This document shows positions 5,404-10,948 of a stretch of 10,948 nt of DNA, in pieces (the stretch's first letter is position 1; every line of letters begins with the position of its first letter). The notes beneath the pieces were generated by a model that made no database searches, was not told the origin of the DNA, and saw nothing but the letters and a program-made list of their open reading frames with translations. This DNA comes from Flavobacteriales bacterium (GTDB taxonomy: Bacteria; Bacteroidota; Bacteroidia; Flavobacteriales; PHOS-HE28): positions 1-10,948 of the forward strand of contig SSGN01000223.1 in assembly GCA_008016945.1 (NCBI GenBank), read 5' to 3'. The translations under genes were made by a program, and so were the position numbers.

Positions 5404-6042
5404 ATGAGAGCCCCCGAAGAAAAAATCCTGATCGACGGCCCCGCCGGCAAGATCGAGGTCATCGTCGAGAATCCCGGCGCGCCCAAGGGGATCGCCCTGG
5501 TCTGCCACCCGCACCCGCTGTTCGGCGGCGCCAACAGCAACAAGGTGGCGCATTCGCTGGCGCGCACCTTCGTCGCCATGGGCTACTGTGCCTTCCGCCC
5601 GAACTTCCGTGGTGTCGGCCTGAGCGAAGGCACCCATGACGAAGGCCGCGGCGAGACCGACGACATGCTCGCCGTGATCGAGGAAGGCAAGCGCCGCTGC
5701 GGCGACATACCGGTCGTCCTGGCCGGTTTCTCCTTCGGTGGTTTCGTGCAGACGCGCGTCGCCAGGCGGCTCGCCGAGGCCGGGCATCCGGTGCAGCGCA
5801 TGGTGCTGGTCGGCACCGCGGCCGGTTTCGTCGAAGGCACACGCAGTTACGACACCGAAGCGGTGCCCAACGACACCATCGTCATCCACGGCTCGACCGA
5901 CGAAACGGTACCGCTCGCCAACGTGCTGAAATGGGCCGAACCACTGGAACTGCCGGTCGTCGTCGTGCCCGGCGCCGACCATTTCTTCCACCGCCGCCTG
6001 CATGTGATCCGCGAGATCATCACGCGCAGCTGGCGGCACTGA
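5404..6042 (+). CDS. Alpha/beta hydrolase (dienelactone hydrolase-like)
   Basis: The product has 212 residues and is a small single-domain alpha/beta hydrolase. The oxyanion-side motif CHPHPLFGG lies at 34-42, followed by NKV; the nucleophile elbow GFSFGG places Ser110; Asp166 (GSTDETVP) and His193 (PGADHFF) complete the triad at the expected places. The family (COG2945-type) is widespread and mostly uncharacterised, acting on ester or thioester bonds in the cytosol. No signal peptide is seen. The ATG at 5404 is ten bases after the ferredoxin stop and has only a weak ribosome site, consistent with coupled translation. This ferredoxin-hydrolase pairing suggests but does not prove a shared process. 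The gene ends eight bases from the convergent response regulator, with a GC hairpin across the junction. Confidence 0.88.
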   Translation: MRAPEEKILIDGPAGKIEVIVENPGAPKGIALVCHPHPLFGGANSNKVAHSLARTFVAMGYCAFRPNFRGVGLSEGTHDEGRGETDDMLAVIEEGKRRCGDIPVVLAGFSFGGFVQTRVARRLAEAGHPVQRMVLVGTAAGFVEGTRSYDTEAVPNDTIVIHGSTDETVPLANVLKWAEPLELPVVVVPGADHFFHRRLHVIREIITRSWRH

Positions 6043-6043
6043 A

Positions 6044-6061
6044 CCGCCGGTCAGCCGGCGG
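6044..6061. repeat. GC-rich hairpin at convergent gene ends
   Basis: CCGCCGG (6044-6050) and CCGGCGG (6055-6061) form a perfect 7-base stem with a 4-base TCAG loop. The loop contains the response regulator stop codon, and the hydrolase stop lies just upstream. No T-run follows on either strand, so it is not a standard intrinsic terminator. It may pause polymerase or protect both 3' ends. Confidence 0.45.
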
Positions 6062-6656
6062 GTAGTCCGAGGCTGATCCGTACCAGGTCGGCAACGCTGT
6101 CGGCGCGCAGCTTCGACATCATGCGCGACTTGTGCACCTCGACGGTGCGCACGCTGATGCCGAGTGCCTCGGCAATCTCCCGGTTGTGCTCGCCGGCCAC
6201 GACCCGGGCCATCACCTCCTGCTCACGCGGCGTCAGCGCCGTCATGCACTCCGCCAGGTGGCGCCGGGCCTCGGCTTCGCCCCGCTGCGCGTTCTGCCGC
6301 GCGTAGGCTTCATCGATCGCCTGCAGCAGGCGCGATTCGTCGAGCGGCTTCTCCAGGAAATCGACTGCCTCGGCGCGGAACGCCGAGCGCGCCGAAGCCA
6401 CGTCCCCATGACCGGTGATGATCACCGCCGGAATCGTGCAACCCCGCGCCTGCAGTTCCTTCTGCAGGCTCAGGCCGTCCATGCCGGGCATGCGGATGTC
6501 GATCAGCAGGCAGCCGTGCCAGTTCGGTCGCCAGGCATCGAGGAAGCCGGCGGCATGCGCGAAGACCGCCGTCCGGTAGCCTCGGAGGCCTAGCAGCAGG
6601 CCGAGGGCGTCACGCACCGAAGCGTCGTCGTCGATGATGAAGACAGTGTTATCCAT
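6051..6656 (-). CDS. FixJ-type response regulator (REC + LuxR HTH)
   Basis: The product has 201 residues. The receiver domain (about 1-120) has the acidic pair Asp10/Asp11 (IIDDD), the phosphoacceptor Asp53 (LLIDIRMPGMDG), Thr81 (IITGHGD) and Lys103 (FLEKPLD), so it should be phosphorylatable. The C-terminal LuxR/NarL-type HTH spans about 139-195, starting LTPREQEVM and containing the recognition segment ISVRTVEVHKSRMMSKL. Domain order and linker length match the FixJ/TodT subfamily. Its ATG at 6656 overlaps the last eight bases of the kinase gene, which makes the kinase the evident partner and implies coupled synthesis. Targets are unknown; the adjacent, divergently read universal stress genes are the first candidates. 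Confidence 0.93.
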   Translation of the reverse strand: MDNTVFIIDDDASVRDALGLLLGLRGYRTAVFAHAAGFLDAWRPNWHGCLLIDIRMPGMDGLSLQKELQARGCTIPAVIITGHGDVASARSAFRAEAVDFLEKPLDESRLLQAIDEAYARQNAQRGEAEARRHLAECMTALTPREQEVMARVVAGEHNREIAEALGISVRTVEVHKSRMMSKLRADSVADLVRISLGLPAG

Positions 6657-8265
6657 GGCGACTATTCTTCACCGGATCGATCGGCAGATAAAGGGCGAAG
6701 CGGCCGTGATCGGCCGGCTCGGCCACCAGCCGTCCGCCGTGTGCTTCGACGATGGCCCGGCTGATCGCGAGCCCGAGCCCGAGTCCGCTCGACTTGGTCG
6801 AGACGAAAGGCTCGAAGGCGCCCTCGAGCAGCGCTGTGGCCAGGCCCGGCCCATTGTCGGCAACGCGCAGGCAGAGCTGGTCGCCACCGAGCAGTTCAGC
6901 CGTGATCTCGATCCGCCCGGACCCGGCCGGCCGGGCCTCCACGGCATCGGCAGCATTCGACAGCAGGTTGCGCAGGACGACCTCGATCTGCAGTCGGTCG
7001 GCATGCAGCTGCGTCTCCGGCATCGGGCCGACCCGCAGTTCGTAACCGCGGGTCGCGGCCTTTTCACGGAACGGGCCGGCCGCAGCATCGATCAGTTCGG
7101 ATAGGGCAAAGCGCTCCAGGTTGGTAGCGCCGGTACGGAAGAAATCGCGCAGTCGCCGCACCACCTCGGCCGCCCGTCCGGCCTCGCCGACCATGCGCCG
7201 GATGACATCGCGCAACTGGCTGCTGCCGCCCTCCTTCTCGACGAGCAGTTCGCTGGCAGCACCATAAGCCGCCAGGGCAGTAAGCGGCTGATTCAGCTCA
7301 TGGGCGAGCGCGGCCGCCATTTCGCCGGCGGCCGCCAGCCGCAGCGATTGCTTGAGCTCGGCGGCAGCGCGGCGCTGCTCGTCGACTGCGGTGCCGATGA
7401 CGAAGCCGACGCCGGCGATGAGGAGTGCCCGGATCTGCAGTTCGAACACCGAAACCGTCGAGATGTCCCAGAGCGCGCCGGCCAGCAGCATGCCGAGCTG
7501 GAGCAGCGAGGAGCAGAAGACGGCCCCGAGCAGCCCCTGCCGCGACGCGGCCCAGACCACCGGCAGGAACAGCGCATAGAGGTAGCGCGATTCGCCGGCG
7601 CCGCCGGTGGCGAAAACCAGCCAGAGCATGGCCAGCACCAGCCCGACATAGCCCACCGATTCCAGCCGCAGCACGGCCTGCCGGAAGATCCGTCGGCCCG
7701 GCCGGTCCTGCAGCCACCAGAGCAGGGGGAAGACGACGAAGACGCCGACGGCGTCGCCGATCCAGAAGCGGAGGACGGCATTGTGCCAGTCGGCCGGCGA
7801 GATCAGGCCGAGCGCCACCAGCGCGGAGACGAAGAGCAGGCCGTTGAAGAGGGCACCGAAGACGACGATCGCCGTCCACTTCGCCAGCCCCGATCGATCC
7901 GCGAACATGCCGCTGTCCGGAACGTAGCGCCGCATCGTCACGGCAATGGCGGAATAGCCCACGGCCAGCAGCGCTCCCAGCATCAGGATCAGCGGCAGCG
8001 ACGCTGCCAGGTCGCGCACCACCAGGTCGGTGGCGACGATGGCGAGGAACAGCACGAGCGGACCGCCGGGACCGCGGCGCAACAGATACAGCAGGCCAAG
8101 CGCCGGCGCCGGATTCCACGGCGTGATGTTGAGGTGATGCAGCGGGTCGATGTAACTGGCCCAGTCGAGCAGCACATAGGCGGCACAGAAAGCCGCCGCC
8201 GGCAGCCAGCCCCAACCGGTGTGCGGCCCCGGCGTGTCAGCTGATCGGGCGGCGTTCGGAGTCAT
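6649..8265 (-). CDS. MASE1 domain sensor histidine kinase
   Basis: From the ATG at 8265 the product has 538 residues. The first 300 or so contain 8-9 hydrophobic helices with MASE1 features (NPAPALGLLYLL and FWIGDAVGVFVVFPLLWW), an integral membrane sensor domain whose ligand is unknown. A short coiled linker leads to the kinase core: H-box AAALAHELNQPLTA with His322, N-box NLLSNAADA (about 433-441), G1 DNGPG (about 470-474) and G2 GLGLGLAI (about 494-501). The E-L-N-Q-P-L form of the H-box is that of the FixL/DctB-like (HPK4) kinases. No PAS, GAF or heme domain is visible, so sensing must go through the membrane part. A GTG at 8307 would add 14 residues and has a GTAGGTGC stretch before it, whereas the ATG lacks a clear ribosome site; the start is open. 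The response regulator gene overlaps its 3' end. Confidence 0.9.
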   Translation of the reverse strand: MTPNAARSADTPGPHTGWGWLPAAAFCAAYVLLDWASYIDPLHHLNITPWNPAPALGLLYLLRRGPGGPLVLFLAIVATDLVVRDLAASLPLILMLGALLAVGYSAIAVTMRRYVPDSGMFADRSGLAKWTAIVVFGALFNGLLFVSALVALGLISPADWHNAVLRFWIGDAVGVFVVFPLLWWLQDRPGRRIFRQAVLRLESVGYVGLVLAMLWLVFATGGAGESRYLYALFLPVVWAASRQGLLGAVFCSSLLQLGMLLAGALWDISTVSVFELQIRALLIAGVGFVIGTAVDEQRRAAAELKQSLRLAAAGEMAAALAHELNQPLTALAAYGAASELLVEKEGGSSQLRDVIRRMVGEAGRAAEVVRRLRDFFRTGATNLERFALSELIDAAAGPFREKAATRGYELRVGPMPETQLHADRLQIEVVLRNLLSNAADAVEARPAGSGRIEITAELLGGDQLCLRVADNGPGLATALLEGAFEPFVSTKSSGLGLGLAISRAIVEAHGGRLVAEPADHGRFALYLPIDPVKNSRHG

Positions 8266-8312
8266 GGAAAACGAGAATACCCGTGTTTCCAGCCGGCTCA
8301 AAACCACGCACC

Positions 8313-8331
8313 TACGTGAATCGCTTACGTG
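8313..8331. promoter_or_regulatory. Tandem TACGTG element in the divergent kinase-usp region
   Basis: TACGTG occurs at 8313-8318 and 8326-8331, a direct repeat with a 13-base period. A third copy on the opposite strand lies just ahead of the second usp gene (8957-8962). The paired copies stand in the divergent intergenic region where a regulator acting on both the kinase operon and usp genes would bind. No convincing -35/-10 pair is seen for either direction. The binding protein is not identifiable; the adjacent FixJ-type regulator is a candidate. Confidence 0.35.
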
Positions 8332-8333
8332 CT

Positions 8334-8350
8334 CCCCAGATTCAGTGGGG
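8334..8350. repeat. Inverted repeat upstream of the first usp gene
   Basis: CCCCA (8334-8338) and TGGGG (8346-8350) form a perfect 5-base inverted repeat with a 7-base centre. It lies about 40 bases before the usp start, beside the TACGTG pair, and could be an operator or the foot of a leader hairpin. Its function is unknown. Confidence 0.3.
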
Positions 8351-8386
8351 CGGCGAAGGCACTAGCATGAAGCTCGTGGCATTTTG

Positions 8387-8917
8387 ATGATCCGGACACG
8401 AGTGATGGTTTCCGTTCCCGCCGCGGCAGACGCTGAAACGACGCCGCTCATTGCCGTCTCGCAGCCCGAACGGCTGCTGATTCCGATCGGCAGAAGCACG
8501 CAGCCAGCGGCGATGGTGCGCTATGTCCGGGATTGCGCCGCGCGCGGCCAGCAAGTGGAAGCCTGCCTGCTGCATGTCGACGAAGCGCGCGGTCCGTGGG
8601 AGTTGATGAACCCGTTCCGCAGGGGCGGCGTATCGACACGCTGGCTGGCAAAGCCGGTGCTGGAACAGGTCGCCCGGGACCTGACGCAAAGCGGCATTCC
8701 AAACGCCGCCTACCTGCGCTCGGACAGCATCGTCTTTGCCATTCTCGACGTCGCCGAGGAACTCGACTGTACCGGGATCGTGGTGCCGATGCCGGGTAGT
8801 GGCTGGCGGCGCATTTTTTCACGGGGCATCGTGGCGATCCTGCATGCCCGCAAGCGGAACATCCCGATCATCACTGTCGCCGCGGACGGCTCGCCTGTTG
8901 CCGGCGAGCTGCGGTAA
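8387..8917 (+). CDS. Universal stress protein (UspA-like), divergent ATP loop
   Basis: The product has 176 residues. After a 27-residue N-terminal extension comes the Usp fold: first strand RLLIPIGRS (29-37), helix AAMVRYVRDCAARG, second strand ACLLHVDE (59-66), and last strand IPIITVAA (159-166). The usual nucleotide loop G-2x-G-9x-G(S/T) is not present; the corresponding stretch reads VPMPGSGWRRIFSRGIV (132-149), so ATP binding is doubtful. Usp proteins are small cytosolic factors induced by starvation, oxidants or low oxygen. Alternative starts are TTG at 8384 or ATG at 8405; none has a strong ribosome site. It is divergent from the kinase operon and followed by a second, larger usp gene, probably in one transcript. 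Confidence 0.8.
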   Translation: MIRTRVMVSVPAAADAETTPLIAVSQPERLLIPIGRSTQPAAMVRYVRDCAARGQQVEACLLHVDEARGPWELMNPFRRGGVSTRWLAKPVLEQVARDLTQSGIPNAAYLRSDSIVFAILDVAEELDCTGIVVPMPGSGWRRIFSRGIVAILHARKRNIPIITVAADGSPVAGELR

Positions 8918-8919
8918 GC

Positions 8920-8932
8920 GGGCCGCAGGCCC
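8920..8932 (+). repeat. Small hairpin between the two usp genes
   Basis: GGGCC (8920-8924) and GGCCC (8928-8932) form a 5-base GC stem with a 3-base loop, three bases after the first usp stop. There is no T-run, so full termination is unlikely. It may slow polymerase or shape mRNA stability and so set different levels of the two Usp proteins. Confidence 0.3.
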
Positions 8933-8985
8933 CCGTCGATCCGTCCGCAGCATCAACACGTATGGTTATAGAAGAGTCCCACATC

Positions 8986-9891
8986 ATGAAGATCGAACGC
9001 ATCCTGGCCGCTACCGATTTCTCCGCCAGCGCAGAAGCCGCCGTGCGTTGCGCGGTCCGCATCGCCAAGCGCTGTGGCGCCAGCATCGAACTGGCGCACG
9101 CCCTCCATCTCCCACCACTGGCGGAAGCATGGCACAAGCTGTTCCAGCAGGAAGGCATCACCGAAGGCACGCTGAGCAATGGCATCGCGCATCGCCTGAA
9201 CGATCTGGCCAGCCTGTTGGATGAAGACCGCGAAGTCATCTCGAACACCTGCGTCCTGACCGGGAAACCTGCGGCTGCCCTCGCCAAATGGGCACGCGAA
9301 TCCTCTGCCGACCTGATCGTGATCGGCACCCATGGCGAGAACCTGCTGCTCGATCCGCTCCTTGGCTCGACCGCCATGAAGCTGATGCGCCTGGCCACCA
9401 CACCGGTGCTGGCGATCAAGCGGGCACGGCGCTACGACCATGAATGCGTAATGATCGCGACCGATTTCTCTCCTGCCGCGAAAGTCGCTGCCGAGCGTGT
9501 CGCCGTGCTGCTGCCCGACGTCGACCTCTATCTGTTTCATGCGTACGAAGTCCAGTTCGAACGCGAGATGTTCTACGCCGGGTGCGACCAGAAGACGGTG
9601 GATCACTACCGGATGCTCGGAGAGGTCGAGGCCAGAATGCAGATGCAGCGATTCATCGATACCCTCGCTGAACCTGCGCGATACGTCGGGACGGTGCGTC
9701 ACGGCTACCCGCCGGCACTGATCGTCGAACACGCGCAAGCCTTGAGAGCCGATCTGGTGGTGCTGGGCACCCATCGCCAGTCTGAAATCGAGGCAGCCCT
9801 GCTTGGCAGCGTCGCGGCACACCTGGTCAACGAATCGCCGATCGACCTGCTGCTGGTGCCCAGTTCCGATGCGACACCCGAGAGCCGCTGA
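8986..9891 (+). CDS. Tandem-domain universal stress protein
   Basis: The product has 301 residues and holds two Usp domains in series. Domain 1 (about 1-146) starts MKIERILAATDFS and ends with an intact ATP-type loop: G114-T-H-G117, nine residues, then G127-S128. Domain 2 (about 153-293) begins CVMIATDFSPAA and ends GTHR...GS, where Arg264 replaces the second glycine. This suggests one nucleotide-binding domain and one structural or regulatory domain, as in other tandem Usp proteins. The start at 8986 is preferred because domain 1 then begins at the usual point and GAAGAG lies upstream; the in-frame ATG at 8962 would add eight residues with no ribosome site. It lies 68 bases after the first usp gene on the same strand and is convergent with the cation antiporter. 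It acts in the cytosol; a stress role comes from the family only. Confidence 0.9.
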   Translation: MKIERILAATDFSASAEAAVRCAVRIAKRCGASIELAHALHLPPLAEAWHKLFQQEGITEGTLSNGIAHRLNDLASLLDEDREVISNTCVLTGKPAAALAKWARESSADLIVIGTHGENLLLDPLLGSTAMKLMRLATTPVLAIKRARRYDHECVMIATDFSPAAKVAAERVAVLLPDVDLYLFHAYEVQFEREMFYAGCDQKTVDHYRMLGEVEARMQMQRFIDTLAEPARYVGTVRHGYPPALIVEHAQALRADLVVLGTHRQSEIEAALLGSVAAHLVNESPIDLLLVPSSDATPESR

Positions 9892-9930
9892 GGCCTCGTC
9901 CCGGCGGCACCGAGACCGTCGGCGCCCGGC

Positions 9931-10948
9931 CTACGGCTCCGGCGGTGGCGCGAAACGCGCCATCACATGGCAAAGCATGCCCTTGGCGAGCTCTTCCTCG
10001 CCGAAGAAGACCGTCCCGATCCGCTCCCGGCGCAGCAGCTGGGACTCCTCCTCGCTATGGGTGCGCAGGACGATCTCGATGCCCGGGTTGAGCGTCCGGG
10101 CGACATCCACCATCTGCCGGACATTGATCGGGTCCGGCATCGCCACCACCAGCATGGCCGCCGTGGCGACGTGGGCCTGGATCAGCACGGCGGCATCGGT
10201 TGCATTGCCGGAGACGGCTGCGATGCCCTTCTTGCGCAGGTCTTCGACCAGTTCCCGGTTCTGTTCGGCCACCACATAGGGAATGCCACGGCCTTCCAGC
10301 GCCTGAGCAATGCGGCGTCCGACGCGCCCGTAGCCGACGATGACCACCTGCCCCGAGAGGTATTTCTGCTCGGTGCTCATCGGCAGTTCGGCAAAGGGAT
10401 CGGCCCGGCGGTCGAGTTCCCGGGCCCAGGACGAGCGCTTCAGCGCCCACTTGCGGATCGGCTCGACGGCGGCGAAGACGAAGGGGTTGAGTGCGATCGA
10501 GATCAGTGCCCCGGCCAGCACTAGGCTCATGCCCTCCTTGGGCAGCAGGCCCAGCGTCATTCCCAGCCCGGCCAGGATGAAGGAGAACTCGCCGATCTGC
10601 GCCAGGCTGGCCGAGACGGTCAGCGCGGTATTGAGCGGGTAGCGGTAGGCGAGGACCAGCGCCAGCGCTGCCAGGGATTTGCCGAAGACGACGATGGCGA
10701 TCACCGCCAGTACCTGCAGCGGCTGCTCGACGACGATCGCCGGCTCGAACAGCATGCCGACGGCGACGAAGAACAGCACCGCGAACGCGTCGCGCATGGG
10801 CAGCGCGTCGGCGGCGGCTTGGTGGGCGAGGTCGGAGCGGCCGACCACCATGCCGCCGAGGAACGCGCCCAGCGCCAGCGAGACGCCGAACACCTCGGAC
10901 GCCAGGAACGCCACGCCCAAGGCCAGCGTGAGCACCGCGAGCGTGAAC
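9931..10948 (-). CDS. CPA2 (Kef/YbaL-type) monovalent cation:proton antiporter with TrkA-N domain, 5' truncated
   Basis: The frame stays open to the right edge, so the N-terminal membrane helices are missing; about 338 residues are visible. The membrane part contains the family stretches SLALGAFLGGMVVG, LFFVAVGMLFEP and SLAQIGEFSFILAGLG. The cytosolic part is a TrkA-N (RCK) domain with the Rossmann loop GYGRVGRR (starting near visible residue 205) and an NAD(H)-type acidic segment following it. It ends soon after the domain (ARFAPPPEP), without an evident TrkA-C domain. Family members exchange K+ or Na+ for protons under nucleotide or thiol control; E. coli YbaL is the nearest well-known relative by domain order. 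The gene is convergent with the tandem usp gene, and Usp proteins and CPA2 antiporters are often neighbours. Ion specificity cannot be told. Confidence 0.9.
   Translation of the reverse strand, partial: FTLAVLTLALGVAFLASEVFGVSLALGAFLGGMVVGRSDLAHQAAADALPMRDAFAVLFFVAVGMLFEPAIVVEQPLQVLAVIAIVVFGKSLAALALVLAYRYPLNTALTVSASLAQIGEFSFILAGLGMTLGLLPKEGMSLVLAGALISIALNPFVFAAVEPIRKWALKRSSWARELDRRADPFAELPMSTEQKYLSGQVVIVGYGRVGRRIAQALEGRGIPYVVAEQNRELVEDLRKKGIAAVSGNATDAAVLIQAHVATAAMLVVAMPDPINVRQMVDVARTLNPGIEIVLRTHSEEESQLLRRERIGTVFFGEEELAKGMLCHVMARFAPPPEP

Noticed and set aside
4614..5579. 321-codon frame on the - strand opposite DUF2141, ferredoxin and hydrolase
   Set aside because: It spans three well-supported genes on the other strand and shows no domain or ribosome site.
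5341..6039. 232-codon frame opposite the hydrolase
   Set aside because: The hydrolase on the + strand has a complete catalytic triad; the reverse frame is low-complexity and unrelated to any family I recognise.
7300..8244. 314-codon frame on the + strand opposite the sensor kinase
   Set aside because: The kinase strand carries all MASE1 and H/N/G box motifs; this frame is a His/Arg/Gln-rich shadow.
8351..8368. Sigma-54 or sigma-70 promoter for the first usp gene
   Set aside because: TAGCAT (8363-8368) lacks a partner -35, and no GG-N10-GC element with the flanking sigma-54 bases stands out from the GC-rich background.
9892..9930. Terminator between the tandem usp gene and the antiporter
   Set aside because: The 39-base gap is GC-rich with several partial complements but no clean stem and no T-run on either strand.

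Overview
The window is GC-rich chromosomal DNA with dense, short-gapped bacterial genes. The gene set (PatZ-like acetyltransferase, VanZ-like protein with a Y-A-S-L-H-P-F start, thioredoxin-like 2Fe-2S ferredoxin, MASE1 kinase with FixJ-type regulator, Usp pair, CPA2 antiporter) fits a betaproteobacterium, perhaps Rhodocyclales or Burkholderiales. This placement is inferred from protein style only. No tRNA, rRNA, CRISPR array, insertion sequence or phage gene was seen. No gap between genes exceeds about 125 bases.

Layout. (1) 1-1643, +: 3' part of a PatZ-type protein (acyl-CoA ligase-like domain, ATP-grasp, GNAT) with a degenerate ATP-grasp core. (2) 1689-3315, -: a four-gene set read arsR > yedE/pmpA-like > yedE/pmpB-like > osmC. 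The ArsR protein has two cysteines spaced as in the persulfide sensors BigR and SqrR, and the two small membrane proteins resemble the halves of a YeeE/YedE sulfur transporter. A near-consensus sigma-70 promoter with an AT-rich dyad lies in front of arsR. This looks like a reactive-sulfur response operon in which an OsmC-family protein occupies the place where related operons often carry a persulfide dioxygenase-like gene. (3) 3428-6042, +: a VanZ-family membrane protein, an exported DUF2141 protein, a 2Fe-2S ferredoxin and an alpha/beta hydrolase. The last two are probably cotranscribed. (4) 6051-8265, -: a two-component system, kinase first and regulator second, overlapping by 8 bases. (5) 8387-9891, +: two universal stress proteins, divergent from the kinase, with a paired TACGTG element in the shared upstream region. 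(6) 9931-10948, -: the 3' part of a Kef/YbaL-type cation:proton antiporter with a TrkA-N domain, running off the right edge.

How the genes may work together. Block 2 is self-contained: a thiol-switch repressor, a membrane sulfur-species channel or transporter, and a cysteine-based peroxide or persulfide-handling enzyme. Blocks 4-6 form a second stress-themed neighbourhood, in which a membrane sensor and FixJ-like regulator may control the adjacent Usp genes. Both are inferences from motifs and gene order. The best candidates for something new are the BigR-like/PmpAB/OsmC arrangement with its operator-like repeats, and the hairpin that encloses the ferredoxin ribosome binding site.
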